A stretch of DNA of 6,757 nucleotides from Acidimicrobiia bacterium (GCA_031177445.1 JAPSGP010000164.1:1-6757), one strand, 5' to 3'. Shown: positions 1-6,756, numbered from the stretch's first letter. The notes: generated from the letters alone by a model not told the origin. Numbers and translations: made by a program.

Positions 1-1
1 G

Positions 2-1111
2 CTCCTCGAGATGGTGAAGGCGATCCGCGAGCAGGGCACCACGATCATCCTGGTCGAGCAGTCCGTGAACCTCGCGCTCACCGTTGCCGAGACCGCCTAC
101 TTCATGGAGAAGGGCGAGATCCGCTTCCACGGTCCCACCGCCGAGCTCCTCGAACGGCCCGACGTGCTCCGTTCCGTGTTCCTCGAAGGCGCAGCCGCGT
201 CGTCGGTGACGCCGTCGACGCCCAACGGCGAACGGCGGCCCGCACCTGCTCTCGGCGACGGCGCCGGCGCGGGCGGGCCACGGCTCGAAGTCCGTGATGT
301 CTCGAAGCGCTTCGGCGGCATCAGCGCCATCGACCGGGTGTCGTTCGACGTGGCGCCGGCCGAGATCGTCGGCTTCATCGGCCCCAACGGCGCCGGCAAG
401 ACGACGCTGTTCGACGTGATCTGCGGGTTCCTTCCCGGCGACGGGGGCACGATCACGCTCGCCAGCCCGGGCGGGCCGGTGGAGCTGCACCGCCGCTCGG
501 CCCAGGCCCGGGCCCGCCTCGGGCTCGGTCGCTCCTTCCAGGACTGCCGGCTGTTCCCGGCGCTGACCGTGCAGGAGACGATCGCGGTCGCGCTCGAGAC
601 CCATGTCAAGGTGCGCGACCCGCTGGCGGCCGCCCTCCACTTCCCGACGGTGGCGGCGTCGGAGCGCGCGGTCGACCGCCAGGTCGACGAACTCGTCGAC
701 CTCATGGGCCTGGCTGCGTTCCGCGACAAGTTCGTGCACGAGCTCTCGACCGGCAGCCGGCGCATCGTCGACCTCGCCTGCGTGCTCGCGCACCGGCCCA
801 GCGTCCTGCTGCTCGACGAGCCGTCGAGCGGGATCGCCCAGCGCGAAGCAGAAGCGCTGGGACCGCTGCTGCAAAGCATCCGCGACCAGCTCGGCGCCAG
901 CCTGCTCGTGATCGAGCACGACGTGACGCTGCTCTCGTCGATCGCCGATCGGATGATCGCGCTCGACCTCGGCGAGATCGTCGCCGTCGGCAGCCCGGCA
1001 GAAGTCGTCAACGATCCGGCGGTCGTCGCCTCCTACCTGGGGGTGAGCGAGACCGCCATCGAACGATCGGGCCCGCAGGGCGCGTTGCTCGTGCCTCCGC
1101 GCCCGGACTGA
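2..1111 (+). CDS. Fused LivF/LivG-type branched-chain amino acid ABC transporter ATP-binding protein (5' end outside window)
   Basis: The reading frame is open to the left edge (codons for Leu-Leu-Glu precede the first ATG at 11), so the true start lies upstream. Numbering from that ATG, residues 1-60 are the end of a LivF-like nucleotide-binding domain: the stretch TTIILVEQSVNLAL has the Glu-Gln that LivF proteins carry where other ABC ATPases have the H-loop histidine. An Ala/Gly/Pro-rich linker (about 61-90) leads to a complete LivG-like domain. That domain has Walker A GPNGAGKTT (124-132), Q-loop Gln177 in RSFQDCRLFP, signature LSTGSRR (245-251), Walker B VLLLDEP with catalytic Glu270, and H-loop His303 in VIEHD. 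LivF and LivG normally form the ATPase heterodimer of HAAT importers for branched-chain amino acids, amides or related small molecules; here one chain would supply both. The next gene, 15 bp downstream, encodes the binding protein. The family call is firm, the substrate is unknown. Confidence 0.93.
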   Translation, partial: LLEMVKAIREQGTTIILVEQSVNLALTVAETAYFMEKGEIRFHGPTAELLERPDVLRSVFLEGAAASSVTPSTPNGERRPAPALGDGAGAGGPRLEVRDVSKRFGGISAIDRVSFDVAPAEIVGFIGPNGAGKTTLFDVICGFLPGDGGTITLASPGGPVELHRRSAQARARLGLGRSFQDCRLFPALTVQETIAVALETHVKVRDPLAAALHFPTVAASERAVDRQVDELVDLMGLAAFRDKFVHELSTGSRRIVDLACVLAHRPSVLLLDEPSSGIAQREAEALGPLLQSIRDQLGASLLVIEHDVTLLSSIADRMIALDLGEIVAVGSPAEVVNDPAVVASYLGVSETAIERSGPQGALLVPPRPD

Positions 1112-1113
1112 GC

Positions 1114-1120
1114 GAAAGGA
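1114..1120 (+). promoter_or_regulatory. Ribosome binding site of the substrate-binding protein gene
   Basis: GAAAGGA lies 6 nt before the ATG at 1127, within the 15-bp gap after the ATPase stop codon (1109-1111). It supports the 1127 start and continued translation of an ATPase/binding-protein transcript. Confidence 0.7.
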
Positions 1121-1126
1121 ACCAGC

Positions 1127-2821
1127 ATGTCGCACTCGATTCGCCGTCGCCCGGGGGGGCTCCGCCGGCTGCGGTCGCTGCTCGCGGTCGCGGCCGTGAT
1201 GGGGATGGCGGTGGCTCCCGCCCTCGTCACGAGCGCCGCCGGCGCGCAGTCCGAGGACGAGACGATCCCCGAGAAGCTGATCCGCTCCGGCCCGATGACG
1301 CCCCAGAAGGCGGAGCTGCTCGGGAAGACCGTCGACTTCGGCCCCAACTGCGATCCGGAGACCGGTCGGGTCAAGCTCCCGTCGATCTACGCCCCGCCCT
1401 GCGTCTCCTTCAAGGGGAGGAACGGAGGTTCGACCTCGGAAGGCGTCACCGAGGACACGATCAAGGTCGTGGCGTACGTCGGCGACCCGGCGAAAGATCC
1501 GCTGCTTGCTGCCCAGATACGAGGCGCGGGTGCCGATCTCGGCGTTCCCGCCATCAAGGACACCATCCAGGGCTACTTCGACATGTACAACGAGGTCTTC
1601 GAGCAGTACGGCCGGAAGTTCGAGGTCGAGTTCTTCGACGGAACCGGCTCGGGTGCCGACACCACCGCAGCCAAGGCGGACGCCATCGCCATCGCTGCGA
1701 AGAAGCCGTTCGCGGTCGTCGGGGGCCCCTTGCAGTCGACCGCCGTGTTCGCCGACGAGCTCGCCTCTCGTGGCGTGGTGTGCGTAGGGAACTGCGCGCT
1801 CGCCCTACCGCAGGAAATCATCGACGAGCAGGCGCCGTACCTCTACTCGAACGGGCCGTCACCGGAGGAGGCCGGACGGCTCGCGGGTGAGCTGATCGGC
1901 AAGATCGCTGGACGTGGAACCGCCGAGTACGCCGGCGATCCGGACCTCCACGACAAGAAGCGGGTGTTCGGGCTCGCGCACTACGACACGCCCGACGGGC
2001 AGTACGAGGGTTTGTTCAAGACGTTCCGGGATGCGCTCGCGAAGCACGGTGTCAAGCTCAAGTCCGAGTCGTCGTTCTTCCTCGACCCCAACCGCTCTCA
2101 GGAATACGCACGCACGATCATCACGAAGTTCAAGGACGCCGGCGTGACGACGGTGATCTACACCGGGGATCCGCTCACACCCGCCTCGTTCACTACGGAG
2201 GCCACAAAGCAGGACTACTCCCCCGAGTGGGTACTCGGGCCGAGTGTTCTTGGTGACACCACGATCTTCGCCCGCACCTACGACCAGGAACAATGGGCGA
2301 ACGGGTTCGGGGTTTCGCTGATCCCGGCGCGCCTGGAGGAGGCGGAGACAGAAGCAGTACGTCTCTACGACTGGTTCCACGGTGAAGAACCGCCGAGCAA
2401 CACGCGCGGTGTGATCCATCCCGGCATCGACATCGTCGCCCGAGCCGTGCACATGGCGGGGCCGAAACTCACGCCCAAGGCGTTCCGTGACGGGCTGTTC
2501 CGGTATCCCGTGACCGGCGGTGGTGCCACGACCCCGCAGTCCTCGTTCGGAAAGCACGGCTTCTGGCCGTTCACCGACTACAACAACTGGGACGACGCGG
2601 CGCTCATCTGGTGGGATCCCGCGCTCACCGGCAAGAGCGAGGTCGGCGACGAGGGACAGGGCGTGTACCGGTACGCCAACCAGGGCAAGCGTTACACCCT
2701 GGGAACGGGGCCGACGAAGGCCGACAGCGGACTGTTCGAGGACTCGACTTCGGTCACGATCTTCGAGCAGAGCCCGCCGGAGAGCACCCCGCCCGACTAC
2801 CCGTCACCCGCGGGCGGGTAG
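1127..2821 (+). CDS. LivK-like ABC transporter substrate-binding protein (periplasmic-binding-fold type 1), exported
   Basis: The 564-residue product should capture the ligand outside the cytoplasmic membrane for the ABC importer whose ATPase gene precedes it. An Arg-rich N-region (residues 6-16), a hydrophobic core (about 18-38) and an Ala-Gly-Ala site before Gln41 make a signal peptidase I leader. No lipobox Cys is seen. The mature chain has type-1 binding-protein character: TIKVVAYVGDP (111-121), a two-lobed alternation of beta strands and helices, AVVGGPLQSTAVFADEL (196-212), KRVFGLAHYDTPDGQYEG (278-295) and TTVIYTGDPLTPASF (341-355). Four cysteines (75, 92, 219, 223) could form two disulfides. 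It is clearly longer than classic LivK proteins of roughly 370-400 residues, with extra sequence before residue 110 and an extended C-terminal part ending in a Pro/Ser-rich tail (549-564). The start is supported by a good ribosome binding site. The ligand cannot be predicted; amino acids are only the family default. Confidence 0.88.
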   Translation: MSHSIRRRPGGLRRLRSLLAVAAVMGMAVAPALVTSAAGAQSEDETIPEKLIRSGPMTPQKAELLGKTVDFGPNCDPETGRVKLPSIYAPPCVSFKGRNGGSTSEGVTEDTIKVVAYVGDPAKDPLLAAQIRGAGADLGVPAIKDTIQGYFDMYNEVFEQYGRKFEVEFFDGTGSGADTTAAKADAIAIAAKKPFAVVGGPLQSTAVFADELASRGVVCVGNCALALPQEIIDEQAPYLYSNGPSPEEAGRLAGELIGKIAGRGTAEYAGDPDLHDKKRVFGLAHYDTPDGQYEGLFKTFRDALAKHGVKLKSESSFFLDPNRSQEYARTIITKFKDAGVTTVIYTGDPLTPASFTTEATKQDYSPEWVLGPSVLGDTTIFARTYDQEQWANGFGVSLIPARLEEAETEAVRLYDWFHGEEPPSNTRGVIHPGIDIVARAVHMAGPKLTPKAFRDGLFRYPVTGGGATTPQSSFGKHGFWPFTDYNNWDDAALIWWDPALTGKSEVGDEGQGVYRYANQGKRYTLGTGPTKADSGLFEDSTSVTIFEQSPPESTPPDYPSPAGG

Positions 2822-2840
2822 CGCCGCCAGTGTCGAAGCG

Positions 2841-2889
2841 GTTTTGGCGCCGCGAAAGCCGGACTATTCGGCGTTCGCGGCGCCAAAAC
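2841..2889. terminator. Long perfect inverted repeat between convergent genes, probable bidirectional terminator
   Basis: Arms 2841-2856 (GTTTTGGCGCCGCGAA) and 2874-2889 (TTCGCGGCGCCAAAAC) are perfectly complementary over 16 bp. Inside them, after one mismatch (A2857/G2873), 2858-2863 and 2867-2872 pair over six more positions with one G-U wobble in the + strand RNA, leaving a 3-nt loop CTA (2864-2866). The hairpin starts 20 nt after the binding-protein stop codon and covers the last codons and stop of the opposing acyltransferase gene. Neither side is followed by a T-tract; the T-run and A-run sit inside the stem. It therefore resembles the U-tract-poor hairpins described as terminators in actinobacteria rather than the classic intrinsic type. 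It could instead be a palindromic repeat element. Confidence 0.7.
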
Positions 2890-3523
2890 GCGAGAGGTCG
2901 GGGTCGATCCGACGCCACTCTCCGTCGACGTAGCGACGGATGACCCGCGCCGGGTTGCCGACCGCCACCGAGTAGTCGGGCACGTCGTCGGTGACGACCG
3001 AGCCCGCGCCGATGACGACGTGGCTGCCGATCGTGACCCCTCCGAGCACGATCGCCCCGTGGCCGATCCACGACGCCGATCCGATGCGCACCGGTCGCGC
3101 CGCCGCGAACTGCAGACCGATCGGCACGTCGAGATCCTCGTAACCGTGATTGGCGTCGGTGATGTAGACGTGATGACCAGTCCAGACGTCGTCGCCGATC
3201 TCCACCGACTGGTGGCCGACGATCCCGCTCCCTTTGCCGATCAGGCAGCGGTCGCCGATGCGGACGACCGGATGGTCCCGCGCGTCGCCGGGCGAGACGC
3301 CGGCCGACAGGGACGTGTACGGGCCGAAGATGCAGCCGTCCCCGATGTGGATGGAGCGCTCGCCGAACAGCGCTGCGACCGGGAAGCAGATCACGCTCTT
3401 GGTACCGAAGCTCCCGAACCGGCGCGCCCGGCGGCTCCCGGGCCGGATCGCACCGAGCCGCTCACAGCGTTCCCAACCGGCGTGGACCAGGTCGCCGATC
3501 GTGTTTCGCAGGTCGTTGAACAC
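2864..3523 (-). CDS. Left-handed beta-helix (hexapeptide repeat) acyltransferase
   Basis: The 219-residue product belongs to the hexapeptide-repeat acyltransferases, which typically move an acetyl group from acetyl-CoA to a sugar or other small acceptor as homotrimers. Imperfect [LIV]-G-x-x-x-x repeats run from about 58 to 176: IHIGDGCIFG, VRIGDRCLIGKGSGI, VEIGDDVWTGHHVYI, VRIGSASWIGHGAIVLGGVTIG and VVIGAGSVV. The loop DANHGYED (123-130) matches the active-site loop of sugar O-acetyltransferases, so His126 is the likely catalytic base. The ending DYSVAVGNPARVIRRY (183-198) is the usual closing motif of the family. The GTG at 3523 is the first plausible start in frame, 2 nt after the channel stop codon; no clear ribosome binding site is visible, so coupled translation is likely. 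The last eight codons and the stop lie in a strong hairpin. The acceptor is unknown. Confidence 0.88.
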   Translation of the reverse strand: MFNDLRNTIGDLVHAGWERCERLGAIRPGSRRARRFGSFGTKSVICFPVAALFGERSIHIGDGCIFGPYTSLSAGVSPGDARDHPVVRIGDRCLIGKGSGIVGHQSVEIGDDVWTGHHVYITDANHGYEDLDVPIGLQFAAARPVRIGSASWIGHGAIVLGGVTIGSHVVIGAGSVVTDDVPDYSVAVGNPARVIRRYVDGEWRRIDPDLSRFGAANAE

Positions 3524-3525
3524 CG

Positions 3526-5424
3526 CTACACCGGCGCGATCACGACGATCCTGTCGTCGTCGCCGAGCTGCACCGTCGCGGATTTCGGTGGGTTCAGGAC
3601 GTTCTCGGGCACGCCGGCGGCACCCTTCTGGCGCCGGTAGCCGATCGCGACCTCGCCCCGGGCGCGGGCGCCGAGCACGACCCGACGATATGGTCCCGCG
3701 TCGCTGTCCACGTAGAGGCGCGCCGGTCGCAGCGCGATCGCCGAGCCCTCGATGTCGAAGAGGTCCTCGAACACGGCCTCGAGCTCGGGCCGCTCCGCCA
3801 ACTGGGCCAGCATCAGGCTCGAGAGCTCGTCGCTCACGACGAAGTCGTCGGCACCGGTCGCGCGTGCGAGCTCCACGTCCCGCGAGTCGAGTAGCTCGGT
3901 GACTGTGGGCGGGATCCGGCCCTGGCGATCGGGTCGGAGCGACCGCTCGAGCAGCAGGAGCGTGAGCAGCGTGCGGGCATCGGCCTCGGGTGCCGAGATC
4001 CCGTGGCGATAGCCGAGCACGACCACCTTGTCGTAGACGTACTTGCGGGCGTGCTCCCCGAGCTCGTCGAGGTTGCCGTGCGTGGTCTGGAAGGCCATAC
4101 GCATGTTCGTCAGCGGGACCGGTTCGAGCTCGTGCCCGTCGACGAGGTCGGGATCGACGAGCACGTCGACCGCAGAGCCCGCGGGCGCGAACTGGTCGAG
4201 CTCGCGCAGGACGACCGGACCGATCTCGCTCCACCCGACGACGAGATAGCGGAACGGTCGCCCCGCCGGCAGCTCCCCGGGGACGGTCTCGAGTGCGCCG
4301 TCGTCCGTGAATCCGGTGAACACGATCGTGTCGTCGTCCGCTGAGATCGCGATCACCTGGTCGCCAGTTCGGCACTCGGTGTCCATCGGCGGGTTGACGA
4401 CGACCGAACCGTCGGCCCGTCGGAGACCGATCACGCTCGAGTCGTCGTAGGCGACCAGCGCCTCGGCGAAGGTGTGGCCCTCGAGCTCGGGTGCGGGATG
4501 GAAGTAGATCTCGTCGCCGCCGAAGTCGAGGAGATCACGCCAGACGAAGCTCAATCCCGATTCCCGGCATGCCTGGGCGGTGATGCGGGAGATGACCTCG
4601 GCGGAGCGAACGGTGAGGACGCGGTTGTGGCTCGCTTCTTGCAGCGCACGGGCGGTTTCATCGTCGTTGAGCTCGGCGACGATGCGGGTGCGCTGCTCCG
4701 GATCGGTGCTGATCACCGCGAGCACAGCCTTCACGGCTTCGGCATCGCCGGGGCCGTCCTCCTCGCCGGTCCCGAGCACGACGACCGAGCGAGCCTCGGA
4801 CACGCTGACCATGACGAGGTCTTGCGGGCTTGACGGGTCCCCGGTGCGGCAGACGATGTCGGTGTTCTTCGTGTCCGCGACGCGCGTGCGTAGCTCGTCT
4901 TCCATGTCCGGTTTCTCGCCGGGCGCGAGCACGACGATGCAGCTTCGCGGCTGGTTCTCGTTCGCGAGCACGAGCTCCGTCACCAGCGTGAAGACCCGGG
5001 GCGACCATCCGAGGATCAGGGTGTGATCACGCTCGACCACGAGGCTCCGGCCGCGACGGAGCTGCTCGACCCGGTTGTCGACCGCGGCGACGATGAGGCC
5101 GATCAGGGATCCTCCGATCAGCACTCCGAGGAGCGTGACGATCAGCATCGCGACGCGCAGCGGCCAACCGGCGTCGCCGGAGAAGGTCCCCGGGTCGAGA
5201 ATGCGGAGGAAGCTCTGCCAGAAGCGCTCCAGGAGCGTCGGGTTCGCGTCCTCGTTGATGCCGACACCGAAGATGGTGAGGACCACGGCGATCAGGAACA
5301 CGAAGCCGACGGTCGCGACCGCCAGCCACAGGATGATGACCGCGGGACCTCGCGACATCGCGCTGTCGAACCGGTAGCGGAACCGCGCCCCGAGCCCGAT
5401 CTTGCGCGCCGCGGTGGTCGTCAT
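3526..5424 (-). CDS. CASTOR/POLLUX-like ion channel with tandem RCK-type NAD-binding-fold domains
   Basis: This 632-residue membrane protein resembles the bacterial relatives of the plant nuclear-envelope channels CASTOR and POLLUX/DMI1. Segments in order are a basic N-terminus, TM1 (about 27-53), a pore-like re-entrant stretch (about 68-88, with LDPGTFSGDAGWP) and TM2 (about 89-116). RCK module 1 follows, with HTLILGWSPRVFTLVTEL (134-151) and a C-lobe near 303-366. RCK module 2 opens with FRYLVVGWSEIGPVVLREL (391-409), and its C-lobe ends in VQLGDDDRIVVIAPV (618-632). The filter region lacks the potassium-channel TVGYG; the DAG of SGDAGWP fits the plant ADxGN-type filter. It probably assembles as a tetramer with a cytosolic ligand-sensing ring; the ion and ligand are unknown. 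The ATG at 5424 has a strong ribosome binding site and overlaps the upstream stop as ATGA. The longer in-frame extension upstream lies over the small membrane gene and reads as non-coding. An alternative label is TrkA-like potassium channel protein. Confidence 0.85.
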   Translation of the reverse strand: MTTTAARKIGLGARFRYRFDSAMSRGPAVIILWLAVATVGFVFLIAVVLTIFGVGINEDANPTLLERFWQSFLRILDPGTFSGDAGWPLRVAMLIVTLLGVLIGGSLIGLIVAAVDNRVEQLRRGRSLVVERDHTLILGWSPRVFTLVTELVLANENQPRSCIVVLAPGEKPDMEDELRTRVADTKNTDIVCRTGDPSSPQDLVMVSVSEARSVVVLGTGEEDGPGDAEAVKAVLAVISTDPEQRTRIVAELNDDETARALQEASHNRVLTVRSAEVISRITAQACRESGLSFVWRDLLDFGGDEIYFHPAPELEGHTFAEALVAYDDSSVIGLRRADGSVVVNPPMDTECRTGDQVIAISADDDTIVFTGFTDDGALETVPGELPAGRPFRYLVVGWSEIGPVVLRELDQFAPAGSAVDVLVDPDLVDGHELEPVPLTNMRMAFQTTHGNLDELGEHARKYVYDKVVVLGYRHGISAPEADARTLLTLLLLERSLRPDRQGRIPPTVTELLDSRDVELARATGADDFVVSDELSSLMLAQLAERPELEAVFEDLFDIEGSAIALRPARLYVDSDAGPYRRVVLGARARGEVAIGYRRQKGAAGVPENVLNPPKSATVQLGDDDRIVVIAPV

Positions 5425-5663
5425 GGTCGCCTTCCTCTGCTGTTCTCCTGTGCCGCGGTCGACTTCGATGCCGATCTTGCCCGGATCGTGGCCTGCGTTC
5501 GTCGCACCATGACGATGACCGCGGCGATGGCGACGGCCGCGATCACCAAGACCGCGAAGACGAGGACCGGCGGCCAGCCTGAATCGAGCTTGTCGGCTGA
5601 GCGGGGGTTGGCACCGCCGGCCACCAACAGCGCGGCGCCTGCCCCCACCACCAGGTCGAGCAT
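5421..5663 (-). CDS. Small two-helix membrane protein, function unknown
   Basis: This 80-residue product is not recognised. It has a short hydrophobic N-terminal segment (about 3-17, Ala/Gly/Val-rich), a polar loop (18-30), a strong transmembrane helix (about 32-53) and a basic, Ser/Arg/Lys-rich tail (54-80) that should be cytoplasmic by the positive-inside rule. The N-terminal segment could be a signal anchor or a weak helix. Its stop codon overlaps the channel start in an ATGA (5421-5424), a layout typical of translational coupling, so an accessory or assembly role for the channel is a reasonable inference. No good ribosome binding site precedes the ATG at 5663, which lies close to a possible -10 element, so a leaderless start is possible. 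That it is a real gene is supported by the overlap and by the coherent membrane-protein layout. Confidence 0.65.
   Translation of the reverse strand: MLDLVVGAGAALLVAGGANPRSADKLDSGWPPVLVFAVLVIAAVAIAAVIVMVRRTQATIRARSASKSTAAQENSRGRRP
5430..5437 (-). promoter_or_regulatory. Ribosome binding site of the channel gene
   Basis: On the minus strand GAGGAAGG sits 5 nt before the ATG at 5424. It lies inside the end of the small membrane protein gene and fixes the channel start, arguing against the longer upstream in-frame extension. Confidence 0.8.
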
Positions 5664-5684
5664 GATTGACGACTCTATGCAGGC

Positions 5685-5700
5685 CGGCGCAAGCGCGCCG
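5685..5700. other. Small GC-rich hairpin in the 64-bp gap before the membrane protein gene
   Basis: CGGCGC (5685-5690) and GCGCCG (5695-5700) form a perfect 6-bp stem with loop AAGC, between the amidohydrolase stop (5728-5730) and the small gene start (5663). No T-run follows on the minus strand. It may be a weak terminator or attenuator, but short GC palindromes are common by chance in such DNA. Confidence 0.25.
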
Positions 5701-5727
5701 CAACGCCGCGCCGAGCCGCGACCAGCG

Positions 5728-6756
5728 CTAGGCCCGGCGTGGGCCGGCGGTCAAGAGGTCGGTCGCCTTCGTCATCCCCGGACGCTTGCCGACGCTCTTT
5801 GGAGTGACGTCGACGTCGACCGCATGTGCGCGCAGCGCGCCCACCGTGCACTGCTCGCGCTCCCGGACGCGGAAAGGATCGAAGCGGAAGTGACGGAGCG
5901 CGTTCTCGTGCGTGATCGCCGCCATCTCGGCGTTGGGGACGTCCGCGGCCTCGAACGACCGCATCAGGAACTCCGGCGACGTCGGCCAAGTCGAGTCGGA
6001 GTGTGGATAGTCGCTCTCCCAGCAGATCATGTCGACGCCGACCCGATGCCGCTGCTCCAGTCCGGCGAGATCGTCGATGAAGCACTTGACGACACGTTCC
6101 GCGAACACCTCGCTGGGCAGGCGGCCGTCGAAGTCCTGGCCGGTCCACGGATGGTGGCGCGTGTAGATCCAGTCGACCCGTTCGTGGAAGTACGGGATCC
6201 AGCCGATGCCGCCCTCCGACAACGCCACCCGCAGCGAGGGGAACTTGCGCAGCACCGGCGACCACAGCAGATCGGCCGCGGCTTGCACGATGTTGACCGG
6301 CTGCAGGCTGATGAGGACGTCGATCGGCGCGTCGTCGGCGGTGACGACGAGGGTCGACGAGGAGCCGATGTGCATACAGACGATCGCGTCCTCGTCGCAG
6401 CACGCGGCCCAGAACGGGTCCCAGTGGTCGGTGTGGAAGCTGGGGAGCCGGAGCTTCGCCGGGTTCTCGGAGAAGCTCAGCGCGTGACAGCCCTTCGCCG
6501 AGACGCGCCGGACCTCGTCGGCCATGGCCTGCGGGTCCCAGATCGGGGGCAGCGCCAACGGGATGAAGCGGCCGGGATACGTGCCGCACCATTCCTCGAT
6601 GTGCCAGTCGTTGTAGGCGCGCAGGATGGCGAGCGCCGCGTCCTTGTTGCTCGAGCGCGCGAACAGCTGGCCGCAGAGGTTCGGGAAGGAGGGGAAGCAC
6701 ATCGAGCCGAGCACGCCGTTGGCGTCCATGTCCCGTACGCGCTGGTGGATGTCGTA
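5728..6756 (-). CDS. Amidohydrolase-2 family metal-dependent hydrolase (5' end outside window)
   Basis: The frame stays open to the right edge: codons for YDIHQRVRD precede the internal Met at 6729, so the true start is beyond the window. Numbering from that Met, the partial protein shows DANGVLGSMCFPSFPNLCGQ (2-21), the start of a TIM-barrel amidohydrolase of the ACMSD/uracil-5-carboxylate decarboxylase-like superfamily. VCMHIGSSS contains His120, a probable metal ligand, and LSEGGIGWIPYF spans 170-181. WESDYPHSDSTWP contains Asp240, the probable conserved C-terminal metal/catalytic Asp, and THENALRHFRFDP (273-285) closes the barrel. The N-terminal metal-binding HxH expected in this family would lie outside the window. 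A tail of about 48 residues follows residue 285. Members hydrolyse or decarboxylate small organic acids; the substrate cannot be assigned. It points the same way as the membrane protein and channel genes, 64 bp upstream of them. Confidence 0.9.
   Translation of the reverse strand, partial: YDIHQRVRDMDANGVLGSMCFPSFPNLCGQLFARSSNKDAALAILRAYNDWHIEEWCGTYPGRFIPLALPPIWDPQAMADEVRRVSAKGCHALSFSENPAKLRLPSFHTDHWDPFWAACCDEDAIVCMHIGSSSTLVVTADDAPIDVLISLQPVNIVQAAADLLWSPVLRKFPSLRVALSEGGIGWIPYFHERVDWIYTRHHPWTGQDFDGRLPSEVFAERVVKCFIDDLAGLEQRHRVGVDMICWESDYPHSDSTWPTSPEFLMRSFEAADVPNAEMAAITHENALRHFRFDPFRVREREQCTVGALRAHAVDVDVTPKSVGKRPGMTKATDLLTAGPRRA

Noticed and set aside
97..1011. Long open frame on the minus strand opposite the ABC ATPase gene
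   Set aside because: Its translation is Ser/Arg/Thr-rich with no recognisable domain, and it lies wholly opposite a gene with clear ABC motifs; long antisense frames are usual in GC-rich DNA.
1127..1250. Twin-arginine (Tat) export signal on the binding protein
   Set aside because: Arginines are plentiful, but the RRxF[LI] pattern is absent (IRRRPGGLRRL); an ordinary Sec signal fits better.
3524..4375. In-frame extension of the acyltransferase frame upstream of 3523
   Set aside because: The extension is Arg/Ala-rich low-complexity translation overlapping the channel's RCK module; the beta-helix protein is complete from the GTG at 3523.
5425..5703. In-frame upstream extension of the channel frame to 5703
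   Set aside because: It covers the small membrane protein gene in another frame, reads as Arg/Gly-rich filler, and the ATG at 5424 has a strong ribosome binding site 5 nt upstream.
5732..5746. GGCCC/GGGCC inverted repeat next to the amidohydrolase stop as a terminator
   Set aside because: Only five pairs, inside the coding end and with no T-run; expected by chance at this GC content.
5675..6700. Long second minus-strand frame overlapping the amidohydrolase
   Set aside because: Arg/Pro/Gly-rich translation with no domain; the overlapping frame has clear amidohydrolase motifs.
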